Below are positions 8,254 to 17,076 of a DNA stretch of 64,000 bases, piece after piece. The stretch spans positions 280,904 to 344,903 of the forward strand of contig JAGTJX010000004.1 in the NCBI GenBank assembly GCA_023657465.1, in the 5' to 3' direction. Position numbers and translations under genes: made by a program. Origin of the DNA: Lysobacteraceae bacterium. GTDB lineage: Bacteria; Bdellovibrionota; UBA1018; JAGTJX01. Each line of letters begins with the position of its first letter. Position 1 is the stretch's first letter. The notes below the pieces were generated by a model. The model saw only the letters and a list, made by a program, of their open reading frames with translations. It had not been told where the DNA came from and did not search any database.

Positions 8254-8273
8254 TCAAACCCGTTTATCTCTAC
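8254..8273 (+). repeat. tRNA-Ala 3'-end repeat, distal copy (putative att)
   Basis: TCAAACCCGTTTATCTCTAC matches the tRNA-Ala 3' end at 18 of 20 positions, with a 12-bp perfect core CCCGTTTATCTC. It lies just after the DUF2283 stop codon and just before the end of the convergent gene, where the distal boundary of a tRNA-borne element would be expected. Confidence 0.6.
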
Positions 8274-8276
8274 TCG

Positions 8277-10583
8277 TTATTGTTTATTCTCTTGAGAGTC
8301 TGTACTGAGTGCTCTTACGTGCTCGCATAAAGTCGAATACTGTTTAGTGTACTCAGAGTCCTTGCAAGAACTCATCATTTTGTTGATTTGATTTTTTGAA
8401 ATATGAGTAGTTTCAAAGTTGAATCGTTTCAGCGTGAGAACCGATTGTAAAATCCTGTGCGAGTAATCTTGTTGCTTATTCACAAACCTTCGAACTATCT
8501 CCTGTGTTGTTGAAGCGTCGAGATAAGAATACTCAGAAACGAGTTCTAATAAGTGTTTAGAAACCGTATTAGAGTAGTTTATTTCTTTTTGATCAAGGTT
8601 TTTAAAAACTACATCCATTTGATCAAATGTCACTTTTGAGATCGGGTGCTCTTTTGAAAATCCTAAATAAGACCTCATGTTAGCTTTAGTTGTTGGAGAA
8701 TGAGATAATTTATCTTTGTTTTTGAGCGCCCAGGATAGCGTTATTTCCCGAATTTTTTCTTTGCTAAAATGATCAAAAATGTATTGTTGAGTTTTGCCTT
8801 GTAAATCACTTCTCGAAAGGTCGTATTGATGTATCTGAATGAATCGATCAATACTTTTTTCCAATAAAAGATCGTTCCAGTAGCTCGGCTCTTGAGAAAG
8901 TACCATCAGTGTTTGCGCGGAGAGTGGATTTAAGTCCATGACTGATTGAAAGCGCTGGTCTGGATGTTTGGTTTGAGATAGTGATCGAGCTGCTAAAGAG
9001 CTGAACTCAGTGTTAAAAGTCCAAGTAAAGTACATGTCTCTCCAAAAATGACTACCTGAAAGCATATTGATTAAAAACTCGATATCTCCATCTCTTTCTC
9101 GAATCATGTACTGATGGAGTATATTGTCTGCCTTTATACGTAGTCCCGGTTTGGTTTCGTATTGCTTTTCGACATCTATGATCGAGGACTTCAGAGCTTT
9201 CACTCCATTTTCATGGGAATCCTCAAGGTAGTACATGATACTTGCGTGTTCAAACCAAGAGTTGGTAAATGGAGGGTTCATTTGAGTAGTATCGTTAAAC
9301 TTTTGAAATGGGTCGTTACTAAAAAGAGAGGGATGTTTTTTTACCATTTTGAGATATCTCATGGCGATGTCTTCGTTAAAAGGAGGTAAATAGTCCCCAA
9401 GATGTTTGAGTTGATCTTTTAGGTGTTTGACTCTCGATGGATCATTTTCATAGAACTTAGGATTAAGGTGATAAATGACTCCAACTATGTATTGGTCAGA
9501 TACTTTATCGAAATACTTCCAGTAGATTTTTTTTTGTTCAGGACTAGGGTTGGGGTTTCTCCCCATCACAGACAGCAGAAATAGTTCTTGAAACTGACCC
9601 AGTCTGTCTTCATTGGCTTGTTTTGATTTTAGAATTTGATTCAATTGCTTAATTGTTTTTTCAGATGGTTCTGCGAAGTACTCACCATGGTAGTAATAGC
9701 CAAACAAGTTTCCGCTTCTATTGAACACATCCTCAAAGAGTGTATTTGTGATCCAATAGTCAGTATGAGGTTTTTTAATAAAATTTATAGAATGATCTAC
9801 AAATGCTTCTAGATTTTTTTCGTCTTTAAGGTTTTGTTTTAATATCTGAAGCCCAGAGACTTTAGTTGTTTCATCGTTACTGTTAAGTGTTATTTTTCTG
9901 ATATTTTCGTAGAGAAGCTCAGAGTTCACTCCTAGGCACTTGAGAATCTCAAGACCATACTTAGAGTTAAAAATATTTGTATTCACCTGAGATGATTCTA
10001 GAGACTGTGCTTTAGCTCTTAAGTCATTGAGATACGATTCGTTTTTCTTTAGGCAAATGTAATCTTTTGTTTGGGCGGTGAACAAATCTTGGCTGAGTAC
10101 TCCGATGACTGCTCTCTTCATTTCAGCCTCTAGTTGAACGCTGTTGATCCAATCTAGTTTCATTGAAACAGACAGTGCGTCTTCCAGGAATTCTGAAAGT
10201 GGGAGTTTGTAGAGAACAGCGATAAAATCTGTCTTCATCTGTTCGTTGTTTTTTAACTTATTAAAGATTGCTTGTTCTTCAGTTGAGAGTGGCTCTGTCA
10301 TGTTTTTTAGAAAAAAAGCAACATCAGGAAAATAGTCACTGAGAAGCTTATAGTTGATGAGTTCATCAATGATTTTGAATTTTTCTAGCTGTGTTCTGTT
10401 TTGGTCACGTAAGCCGCAGCTGATTGATTTGACCCCGCTCATCCATTTGAAGGAGTCTTCTAAGAAGACTTCTTCATTAGAACACTGAACTCCATTATAG
10501 CTTTTGAAGTGGCTACCCCAAGATTCATTGCGATGAGTTTCTTCATGGTTACTCATGCCTATTGTAAGGAGCTTAGAGCCCAA
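8277..10583 (-). CDS. Long helical C-terminal part of a frame-broken caspase-like protein
   Basis: A 768-residue frame whose first codon is a TTG with no Shine-Dalgarno. The frame is actually open upstream and reads VIDEQTIKHGSYSDYLGSK before it, continuing the protein that ends at 10625 in another frame. The sequence is almost entirely predicted alpha-helix with no clear repeat signature, no signal peptide of its own and scattered Cys. It is therefore best read as the C-terminal three quarters of a single roughly 1000-residue secreted protein rather than an independent gene. No function is recognised for this region. Confidence 0.55.
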   Translation of the reverse strand: MGSKLLTIGMSNHEETHRNESWGSHFKSYNGVQCSNEEVFLEDSFKWMSGVKSISCGLRDQNRTQLEKFKIIDELINYKLLSDYFPDVAFFLKNMTEPLSTEEQAIFNKLKNNEQMKTDFIAVLYKLPLSEFLEDALSVSMKLDWINSVQLEAEMKRAVIGVLSQDLFTAQTKDYICLKKNESYLNDLRAKAQSLESSQVNTNIFNSKYGLEILKCLGVNSELLYENIRKITLNSNDETTKVSGLQILKQNLKDEKNLEAFVDHSINFIKKPHTDYWITNTLFEDVFNRSGNLFGYYYHGEYFAEPSEKTIKQLNQILKSKQANEDRLGQFQELFLLSVMGRNPNPSPEQKKIYWKYFDKVSDQYIVGVIYHLNPKFYENDPSRVKHLKDQLKHLGDYLPPFNEDIAMRYLKMVKKHPSLFSNDPFQKFNDTTQMNPPFTNSWFEHASIMYYLEDSHENGVKALKSSIIDVEKQYETKPGLRIKADNILHQYMIRERDGDIEFLINMLSGSHFWRDMYFTWTFNTEFSSLAARSLSQTKHPDQRFQSVMDLNPLSAQTLMVLSQEPSYWNDLLLEKSIDRFIQIHQYDLSRSDLQGKTQQYIFDHFSKEKIREITLSWALKNKDKLSHSPTTKANMRSYLGFSKEHPISKVTFDQMDVVFKNLDQKEINYSNTVSKHLLELVSEYSYLDASTTQEIVRRFVNKQQDYSHRILQSVLTLKRFNFETTHISKNQINKMMSSCKDSEYTKQYSTLCEHVRALSTDSQENKQ

Positions 10584-10624
10584 GTAATCCGAATAGCTGC
10601 CATGTTTGATTGTTTGTTCGTCGA

Positions 10625-11291
10625 TTACTTTTCTAATGGCACTTTTGCTACTGCTCCAATAGGAGCTACTCCGTCAAAACCATAAAGAGACCTGACGTCT
10701 GAAAATACTTCCTGCATGGTGCTCTTTACAGACTTACCCATTGAGCTTTTTATAGCGCGCATGATGTTGCGTGCTTGCTCTGGTTTGAATCCTTGATTGA
10801 TCAAGCCTGTCTCTTGTCTCTGAAGTTCTGCTTCTGAAAGATCATTGCTGCAGTAGTTGTTGAATGTATTACAACCGAACATGAATACTTCTATAGGCGT
10901 ATTGAGGATTCCCTCACATTTGTTACTACAAGAGTAAGACCTAAGTGCATCGAGTGAGAGTTCGTAGGGTCGAGACTGGCCTGGCTCACTTTCTCCATAG
11001 AATGTTCTCCCGCTTGGAGTGAAGTGTCCTGAAATGATTAACAGATGACATTCTACATTCGATTCGCATGCCTCTTTGAACCACAATTGAGAGTCAGGAA
11101 GAGTGATGTCTTTCTTTTTAGATTTCTTCTCTGAAGGAAACTTACCAAAATCAGTAAGTTCAATAAAGTTGAAGTCTTTAGATGGGAGTTTCTTTTTGTT
11201 TATCTGTGAAGCGATTCTGCGCCAATACGGAATTAGCGGTCAAGGGTAAGCTGCAAAAAGTATTATTAAAAAAATAAAAGACTTCACTCAT
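10625..11291 (-). pseudogene. N-terminal caspase-like (His/Cys) part of the same frame-broken gene
   Basis: The frame ending at 10625 is open up to 11239 with no good start; only a TTG at 11086 exists. It encodes LIISGHFTPSGRTFYGES and, 60 residues on, VFMFGCNTFNNYC. This is a His then Cys arrangement like clan CD (caspase/CHAT-like) peptidases, followed by LYGFDGVAPIG. A leader starts at ATG 11291 in the same frame as the downstream 768-residue part but stops at about 11180. Joining the three pieces needs one frame change near the A run at 11182-11190 and a -1 change at GAAAAG just before the TAA at 10625. Decay is likely; recoding or sequence error are alternatives. Confidence 0.55.
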
Positions 11292-11343
11292 ACTTATCGG
11301 ACTTTTAGCAGCTGGCTTAAGACTGTCAAAAAAATGTCGTTAG

Positions 11344-11371
11344 TTTGAGGTTTCAAATCGGAACCTCAAAT
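11344..11371 (-). terminator. Hairpin after the brnA-like gene
   Basis: TTTGAGGTT (11344-11352) and AACCTCAAA (11362-11370) form a 9-bp perfect stem directly after the antitoxin stop codon. On the minus strand a T7 run follows about ten bases later (complement of 11328-11334). It is a plausible though imperfectly spaced intrinsic terminator for the toxin-antitoxin operon. Confidence 0.5.
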
Positions 11372-11616
11372 CAAGAAGCGTCGTCTAGTATCCGCTCTAA
11401 TGAGAGTCTGATCCACTTTTGATAGTCGAGGCCGCTTTCTTCCGCCTTGTCCTTGATAGCATCGAGTAGATCTTCGCTCAGTCTCAGCGTAATGGTTTTG
11501 TTTTTAGGGCGGAGTTCAAATTTTACGACTTTCCAGTCTCCGCTTTTGAGTAACTCAGAGAGATCACCAGCTAAGGGATCAGTATTATTTTTTGATATTT
11601 TTTTTGATGGTTTCAT
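11371..11616 (-). CDS. brnA: BrnA-like ribbon-helix-helix antitoxin
   Basis: An 81-residue protein. The start at ATG 11616 is set by a strong AAGGAGG sequence about ten bases upstream; the longer in-frame extension lies inside the toxin gene. The C-terminal half, KTITLRLSEDLLDAIKDKA then a second helix ending IRLSLERIL, is the CopG-like ribbon-helix-helix found in BrnA. It overlaps the BrnT-like gene by 32 bp in the usual toxin-then-antitoxin order. BrnA binds BrnT to neutralise it and represses the operon. Confidence 0.8.
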   Translation of the reverse strand: MKPSKKISKNNTDPLAGDLSELLKSGDWKVVKFELRPKNKTITLRLSEDLLDAIKDKAEESGLDYQKWIRLSLERILDDAS

Positions 11617-11830
11617 ATGTATCAGCCTCCTTTTTATGACAGTACCTAGCAGAGATTGGGCGAATGAGAATTTCTCCACCCTTTGTTCTTGCAGTAAATG
11701 CCACAAGCATCGGTCGTTTTTTCTTTGTCAATCCGACCGCGATAAATCGCTTCTCTTTTTGAGAGTGTCTCGCGTCATCCATAATGAGTAACTCTTGAGT
11801 AAGGAAGTCCTCAATTTCACCTAGCGACAC
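11585..11830 (-). CDS. brnT: BrnT-like RNase toxin
   Basis: The C-terminal body shows the BrnT pattern: DARHSQKEKRFIAVGLT, a beta strand MLVAFTAR, then IRPISARYCHKKEADTYE, corresponding to the IISARKAxxxE block with the catalytic Arg and Glu region. The GTG at 11830 gives 81 residues. However, the frame stays open upstream and encodes EFDRFDYDLGNIKKIQSHGV, which is the expected BrnT N-terminus. Translation therefore probably begins at a non-ATG codon near 11893-11899 (ATT or ATA in frame). BrnT is a RelE-fold ribonuclease toxin. Confidence 0.75.
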   Translation of the reverse strand: MSLGEIEDFLTQELLIMDDARHSQKEKRFIAVGLTKKKRPMLVAFTARTKGGEILIRPISARYCHKKEADTYETIKKNIKK

Positions 11831-12040
11831 ACCGTGAGATTGAATTTTCTTGATGTTGCCTAGGTCATAATCAAATCTATCAAACTCAAGAATCTCTATT
11901 CTAACAAAGAATATCCTATAACGACGTAAGTCAAATGTAAGTACAAATGTTTTACATGTTGTTTGCGTAGCATTAGCGTAGCAGACTGGAGGGACTTCGA
12001 GGGTTCTTGAAGCACCTTGAGGGACCTAACATGATGTCTA

Positions 12041-13357
12041 TTAGTTCATTTTGGATGCTGGGAAACGAGTCGTGAGTGCATCAATCGGCTTAGGGTTTGC
12101 GCCGATGTTAAACTTCCCCACCCAAGGGAGTCTCTCAAGATGTGTGTCCTTCTTATTATAGCGAAGTGAAACTCTAGCGAAGATATTGTGCTTCGTGTCC
12201 TTCTCGAATTCCGAAGCAGTCATCTTAGAAATATCTTTTGCTTTCAATGTTGACCCCTTCTGATCTGCGGGCTCACGATTGGGAAGCAATCCTTTCAGTA
12301 AGTCTTCCATCGAAGGAATCGAATATGTTTCATTACTTGCACTTAGAGCACTAGACTTCGTGTCTGCATCTCCAGTTCCTGGAGTTGCAGGAAGATTACT
12401 AGCAGCTGCCAGTGCAGCGGCCAAATCACTCGAAGGCAGTCCCAAACCATTCATCATTGCTCCCATCATGTCGTTGGGATTACCTCCGTTTGCAAGTACG
12501 TCGTCCATCCTCATTCCTGATAGCTCCTCGAAAGGTCCTGCGAGTTCTGGTGGGAACTCAGGAAGATTTAATGATGGTTCTTCCATGTGAGGTAAGTCAG
12601 CATCTGCATCATGTTCTGATTGATAATTCTCTGTATTAAAATCCCCACCGTTCTGAGTGATTAAATTGAGTAGCTCAAGCTTCTGCTTGTTTTCCATTTC
12701 TTCCATTTTGTTCATGGTTTGATAGTGATTTGCCATTTCTGCACCTTGCATGAGGACTTCTTTTGCGATGGTTCCGCACGCTTGTCTTTTTTCTTGTTTT
12801 GCATTTCTAGGAATTTCTTCTCCTTTATCATTGAGTTGAACACCTGAATTGTTTTGACCTTCTGCAAAATTAGCACGCATGTGCTTGCCATCGCCTGCAA
12901 TGCCAACGGCACCTTCAGCGGAGCTTTTAAGATCATACACACTTCTTTCGCCTGATATTTTTTCTTCAAGTTGGTGCGTGGCGACGCTTTCGGCAATAGA
13001 AGAAACTCCTCCCATAGTTCCGCAAACTCCCGCAAGTCTTTCTCCTATTGCTTTGATCTTGGTGTCGGCCTTGCCAGCGATACAGATTCCAGAAGCCACA
13101 CCGCACATTGCAATTATAGGGGTTTTCATATTCCCTAGTACTTTTGAAGTTCTACTTGAAAGTTTAGATGCATAGATTTGAGCGCATTTTTCATTCACTT
13201 CGCTCCTTTGGTATTGTGGATTATTCTTATTGGCTTCATCTTCCGAGCGAGCTTTGGCGCAGATCTTCTGAATATCTGGAGGTGCCCCTGAGGGAGCAGG
13301 TGCAGGGTCGGCGAGGGTAGAAAAGGTGATCAGAATCAGAAAAAAAGTAGCGCTCAT
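12041..13357 (-). CDS. Secreted protein, paralogue of the adjacent upstream gene
   Basis: A 438-residue protein. A signal peptide (about residues 1-16) is followed by a Cys-containing helical region, a Gly/Ala-rich hydrophobic stretch (~80-120), and a Met/Asn/Pro-rich middle including LSGMRMDDVLANGGNPNDMM. The conserved tail reads MTASEFEKDTKHNIFARVSLRY then LPWVGKF. The same two motifs occur in the upstream neighbour, so the pair arose by duplication although overall identity is low. The genes abut exactly (stop TAG at 13358-13360, ATG at 13357). No family or function is recognised; export is likely. Confidence 0.65.
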   Translation of the reverse strand: MSATFFLILITFSTLADPAPAPSGAPPDIQKICAKARSEDEANKNNPQYQRSEVNEKCAQIYASKLSSRTSKVLGNMKTPIIAMCGVASGICIAGKADTKIKAIGERLAGVCGTMGGVSSIAESVATHQLEEKISGERSVYDLKSSAEGAVGIAGDGKHMRANFAEGQNNSGVQLNDKGEEIPRNAKQEKRQACGTIAKEVLMQGAEMANHYQTMNKMEEMENKQKLELLNLITQNGGDFNTENYQSEHDADADLPHMEEPSLNLPEFPPELAGPFEELSGMRMDDVLANGGNPNDMMGAMMNGLGLPSSDLAAALAAASNLPATPGTGDADTKSSALSASNETYSIPSMEDLLKGLLPNREPADQKGSTLKAKDISKMTASEFEKDTKHNIFARVSLRYNKKDTHLERLPWVGKFNIGANPKPIDALTTRFPASKMN

Positions 13358-14623
13358 CTAGTTAAACCTCAACTTCTCAGATGAAGGAGTCCTTCCTTGG
13401 AGCTTGCTCTTATTTGCGAATTGATTTTTTTTGGATGCCCAGGGGAGAGCTGCAAGATCTTTGATTTTCTTCTTGTCGTAACGTTGTGAGACGCGGAGGA
13501 AGATATCGTGAAAACGATCCTTCTCAATTTGATCTGCAGTCATGCTTGCAGGATCACGGAAGGCTAGTCCACTATTACCGGCCGCACTAGATGTGCCAGC
13601 ACTACCCCTGATCGAAAGAGAATCGTTTGAAGAAGTACCAAATCCCAGTCCAGAGCTATTTGCTGATGCTAGGTTTTCAGCTTTATAACCATTTGCATCG
13701 GCTATTTTCTTCACCTCTTTCATTCCTTGAGCAATTCCTTCTGGAGGGACTCCCATATTTGCCATCATTTTTTCCATCAGGGCATTAGGATCACCGTTGT
13801 AATTAGCGACATCTGCCATTTTCATTCCTGTCAGCTCTTCTATTTTTGCAAGAGTTTCAGGTGGATAGGAATCTAGCATTTTGTCTGCGTAATCATCTTT
13901 GTAATTAGCATCTTGGTCGCCTTGTATTCTGAAAGGGTCAGTATTGAAAGATCCTGGAATGTTGGTGACTGCTCTGAGTCCATCCCTCGCATCGCTTGAA
14001 GTTTTGTCCATTGTATTAGCTTGATCGTAGCGCATGAATACTTCTGCGGTTACTCCAGCTGCTGGAACAGCGATTGTAAGACAATCGAGTCCGCTGGCAC
14101 CTCCAGCTGCAGTCGCGGCGCCAGCAGCAAAACCACCTGCTATTCCACTGACTGCGCCAGTGGCAAGTCCTGCGTAGTTGACTCCTTGTGCTTCTTTCTT
14201 GAGTTTGTCATTAAGAGCGCTATTTCCAATTTCGTCCCCAATAGAAGAAGCTGCTATTGAGATTCCACAAACTGGAGCTAATGCAGATCCTATTGCGGCA
14301 GTAAGTACGCCATAACAAAATAGAGTAGCAGCTATACAGATCGCCGAGACAGGAATCTTGATCGCTCCTTGAGTTCTAGAGAGCGACGCAGATTGTTTTC
14401 CATATTCCATTTGCTGGCACAGAACGACTTTTTCGTCATTTGCGTATTTTGGGTCACCAAACTTCTTCATGGATTCATTGCAGACTCTGTCGATTTCCGC
14501 ATCTGACAAAGGAGTTGGGGAAGGAACGGTCTGAGCGTACGAGTTCAATGTCATCATCGTGACTAATGCAAGAATCAGTGAACCCCGCGAGATCATGTGA
14601 GCTTTTCGGACAAATCCGCTCAT
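13358..14623 (-). CDS. Secreted protein with glycine-zipper-like segments, paralogue of next gene
   Basis: A 421-residue protein with a signal peptide ending near SYA-QT (about residue 30 from ATG 14623; ATG 14596 is an alternative start). Three hydrophobic Gly/Ala-rich stretches follow (~95-200), including GLATGAVSGIAGGFAAGAATAAGG in part. It has the shared ELTGMKMADVANYNGDPNALM motif and the shared tail MTADQIEKDRFHDIFLRVSQRY then LPWASK. It is the first gene of a two-gene minus-strand operon and is divergent from the PilZ gene, 62 bp away. Function unknown. Confidence 0.65.
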   Translation of the reverse strand: MSGFVRKAHMISRGSLILALVTMMTLNSYAQTVPSPTPLSDAEIDRVCNESMKKFGDPKYANDEKVVLCQQMEYGKQSASLSRTQGAIKIPVSAICIAATLFCYGVLTAAIGSALAPVCGISIAASSIGDEIGNSALNDKLKKEAQGVNYAGLATGAVSGIAGGFAAGAATAAGGASGLDCLTIAVPAAGVTAEVFMRYDQANTMDKTSSDARDGLRAVTNIPGSFNTDPFRIQGDQDANYKDDYADKMLDSYPPETLAKIEELTGMKMADVANYNGDPNALMEKMMANMGVPPEGIAQGMKEVKKIADANGYKAENLASANSSGLGFGTSSNDSLSIRGSAGTSSAAGNSGLAFRDPASMTADQIEKDRFHDIFLRVSQRYDKKKIKDLAALPWASKKNQFANKSKLQGRTPSSEKLRFN

Positions 14624-14685
14624 ATCAATATTTTATGTAAAAAAATTGACAGAGGCTAGAGTGTCACCTGAGACACGCTTGTAAA

Positions 14686-15609
14686 ATGGTTGTCAAATCC
14701 AATGGAGGGTCTGCCGATAAGAATATGAGGGAGTTTGTACATTATTGCGTGAACAAGCTTAAAAGCAGCGAACATCTAGATATCATGAAGAACCTTTTCG
14801 ACGCTCTGAAAGATCGAAAGGCACTGGTCTGCCTATGGCAAATACACACCGATACTGAAGGTAAAGTGTTTCGTACGATTCACTTCGGAATCATCATCGG
14901 AAACAGCAAAGACTTAGAGTCATTACAATTTCAAAACGAAACGGGAGCAGAGTTTTGCTTCCGCGGTGAATTAGTTTATGTCTACAGTGAACACATGAAG
15001 ACTGCGTTTAAGGCAATTCTGCTTGAGTTTGAAGGCTCAATGCTCACGCTTGGATATCCAAAAGAAATGGTGATGATCCCTGGTGGAGATACGAGTTTCA
15101 TGCCGCCACAATCTTATCTCGATAAGTTCAATCTCATGCGCGGCGAAAGTAATATAGAGAACTTCGACGAGTTCATAGATGTCAGAGGATACAAAGCACC
15201 TGAGAAGTTCATTTCAGGAAGTTCTAAGACCGAACACATTCAAACTCTCAAAGTAGAATATGTTCCAGGCAAAGAAGTGAATAAAACGAACTCGAAACAC
15301 TTCTTGGGTCTCCGTGAAAGTCCTAGAATGGCTCCTAAGGCTGAAAGGTACGCAACGGTGAGAAAATCAGACGGAACAGAAGCCAAATTCCGAGTGCTCG
15401 ATCTCTCACGCGGTGGCGCAGGATTAGCGCTCTTGAAAGAAGACGAGCTCAACAAGGGTGACAATGTTGAGATCATCGCAATGCAAGGTAAGCCATTGCG
15501 CAAAGGCCTCAAAGGACAGATCATGGCGATTCGCAGCACAGGCGAAGATGGCTTGTTTAAGGCTGGAATTAAGTTTGTAGTAGAAGAAGATATCGACGAA
15601 GCTGCCTAA
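14686..15609 (+). CDS. PilZ-domain protein
   Basis: A 307-residue cytoplasmic protein. An N-terminal region of about 200 residues has no recognised family. The C-terminal ~95 residues resemble PilZ: AERYATVRKSDG, then VLDLSRGGAGLALLK with the D/N-x-S-x-x-G motif, then LKGQIMAIR and FKAGIKFV strands. PilZ domains bind cyclic di-GMP, but the usual R-x-x-x-R before the first strand is not clean here (PRMAPKAER), so binding is uncertain. Neighbours are a divergent secreted-protein pair and, downstream, a secreted metallopeptidase-like gene. Confidence 0.75.
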   Translation: MVVKSNGGSADKNMREFVHYCVNKLKSSEHLDIMKNLFDALKDRKALVCLWQIHTDTEGKVFRTIHFGIIIGNSKDLESLQFQNETGAEFCFRGELVYVYSEHMKTAFKAILLEFEGSMLTLGYPKEMVMIPGGDTSFMPPQSYLDKFNLMRGESNIENFDEFIDVRGYKAPEKFISGSSKTEHIQTLKVEYVPGKEVNKTNSKHFLGLRESPRMAPKAERYATVRKSDGTEAKFRVLDLSRGGAGLALLKEDELNKGDNVEIIAMQGKPLRKGLKGQIMAIRSTGEDGLFKAGIKFVVEEDIDEAA

Positions 15610-15690
15610 TATATACTCATTCTTGCGCACAGAGACTTGATCAGAGTCCATAGCCATGCTTGAATGCTCACCGAGCTGGGGGGCTCTCAA

Positions 15691-16374
15691 ATGGTTATTC
15701 TTTTTATTGTAAGTTTAATGGCCAGTGCTTCAAACTTACCAAGTACTGTAGGTTCAGGCTCATTACCTGCAGATTTACAGAAACAATACGATGCTGATTT
15801 GAAGTTCATGGCAGAGATTCAGCCAGCTGGAGCTGCAACACCACTGCATCAGAAAATCTTCGGTGATGTAAATGGAGCTGCTTACCAGGAGTTCTATAAT
15901 AGTCGCGTAAAGAAAGTGGTCATGGGGAATTGTAGATCAGGACCTGCAATCGCATGCGTGAAGCGCTCAAACCCAAGCACGATCAACCTCACTAATAATT
16001 TCGTCAAATACAAACACCCACAAGTTGCGCGCCTCATGGTCATCTATCATGAAGCTCGTCACACTGAAGTGAAGAATGGGAGCTGGGGTCACAAGAATTG
16101 TCCTGTTCCATTCTTAGATCGAACAACGGGTCAACCCATGAAGAGCATCTGGTCGGGAGCTCCGCTCGCAGGCGAGCCTGCATGTGACAAGACTCCATTC
16201 GGTTCTTATGGATCATCTGTGATCTTGCTTAAGAACATTGAGAAGTCTTGCAAGAACTGCACTGAAAAAGTCCGTCAAGACGCTGGACTCTATGCAAACG
16301 ACAACTTTGGACGAATCGTCAATGAAGATGCTCGCAAGCAAATGATTCAAGATCTCTACGCTTCGAAAAAATAA
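15691..16374 (+). CDS. Secreted HEARH-motif metallopeptidase-like protein
   Basis: About 227 residues starting at ATG 15691, which is preceded by a GGGGGG run at proper spacing; the longer frame from 15664 adds no signal sequence. A short signal peptide (VILFIVSLMASA) is followed by a domain with MVIYHEARHTE, a zinc-peptidase-like H-E-x-x-H, and six further Cys, including KNCP, PACD and a KSCKNC pair. Secreted HEARH proteins appear to be common in Bdellovibrio-like genomes. The proteolytic role is inferred from the motif only. The next gene starts immediately after its stop. Confidence 0.65.
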   Translation: MVILFIVSLMASASNLPSTVGSGSLPADLQKQYDADLKFMAEIQPAGAATPLHQKIFGDVNGAAYQEFYNSRVKKVVMGNCRSGPAIACVKRSNPSTINLTNNFVKYKHPQVARLMVIYHEARHTEVKNGSWGHKNCPVPFLDRTTGQPMKSIWSGAPLAGEPACDKTPFGSYGSSVILLKNIEKSCKNCTEKVRQDAGLYANDNFGRIVNEDARKQMIQDLYASKK

Positions 16375-17076
16375 ATGAAACTGAATAACCCTAGAGCAGC
16401 GTTGATTGTTCTAGGGTTGTTTTTTGTACTCGGACTTACTTGGTGGGCCCTTACCCCTAAGAAGGATCAGTCTATTACTGAAGGTGAAGTTCTAGAGGTA
16501 GCAAGCATGCTTGCTACTGTTCCAGGTGATTCTACTGGCCAGCCAAAACAAATTCAAACAAAAGAAAAATCTTATTCCGATAATAAGCTCGATATCCTCA
16601 ATCAAGTGCTCTCAGCTCATGATGACAACGACATGAGATTAGATACTGAACTGAAGTTCCTCACGACTGAGGAAAAACGCTCTTTCATCGATCGCTACCA
16701 AGCACTTCCCTTTGAAGATCGCAATGGGAGAGGGACGATTGTTTTTCTCATTGGAAGGAATCTCACCACTCAGGAAGATTTTAAGTTCATCTCGAATATC
16801 TTCTTAGAGCCTTATTGCAGAAGTCTTGCCAATTGCTCAGAACCACCGAAGCCTACAGAGGAAGATCCGCATCTCTCAGGCACAGATGAAGTGACGCTTT
16901 CTTACCCACAATTGACAGCGATGAAGGCACTAGAGAAGTTGTGCTCAGAGCCAACGACGGATTCAAACTCTGCACAGAAGTCGCTTGCACTTGAAGCCTT
17001 GAGAGTCGCTGAAGGATTCGATCACCCGAAGATTCAAGCTTACTCGAGGAAAGTTTTTGCTAAGTGTGGTGGCTAG
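16375..17076 (+). CDS. Single-pass membrane-anchored protein of unknown function
   Basis: A 233-residue protein. One transmembrane helix (ALIVLGLFFVLGLTWWAL, ~9-26) is followed by a charged periplasmic domain with four Cys, including PYCRSLANC, suggesting disulfides. The start abuts the stop of the HEARH gene without a gap, so the pair is translationally coupled and may work together as a secreted peptidase and an anchored partner. It overlaps the convergent MFS gene by 17 bp. No family is recognised. Confidence 0.65.
   Translation: MKLNNPRAALIVLGLFFVLGLTWWALTPKKDQSITEGEVLEVASMLATVPGDSTGQPKQIQTKEKSYSDNKLDILNQVLSAHDDNDMRLDTELKFLTTEEKRSFIDRYQALPFEDRNGRGTIVFLIGRNLTTQEDFKFISNIFLEPYCRSLANCSEPPKPTEEDPHLSGTDEVTLSYPQLTAMKALEKLCSEPTTDSNSAQKSLALEALRVAEGFDHPKIQAYSRKVFAKCGG

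Noticed and set aside
12279-13175. Several plus-strand frames opposite the 12041 gene
   Set aside because: They are antisense shadows of a gene with a clear signal peptide and a conserved paralogue motif; no ribosome sites or families.
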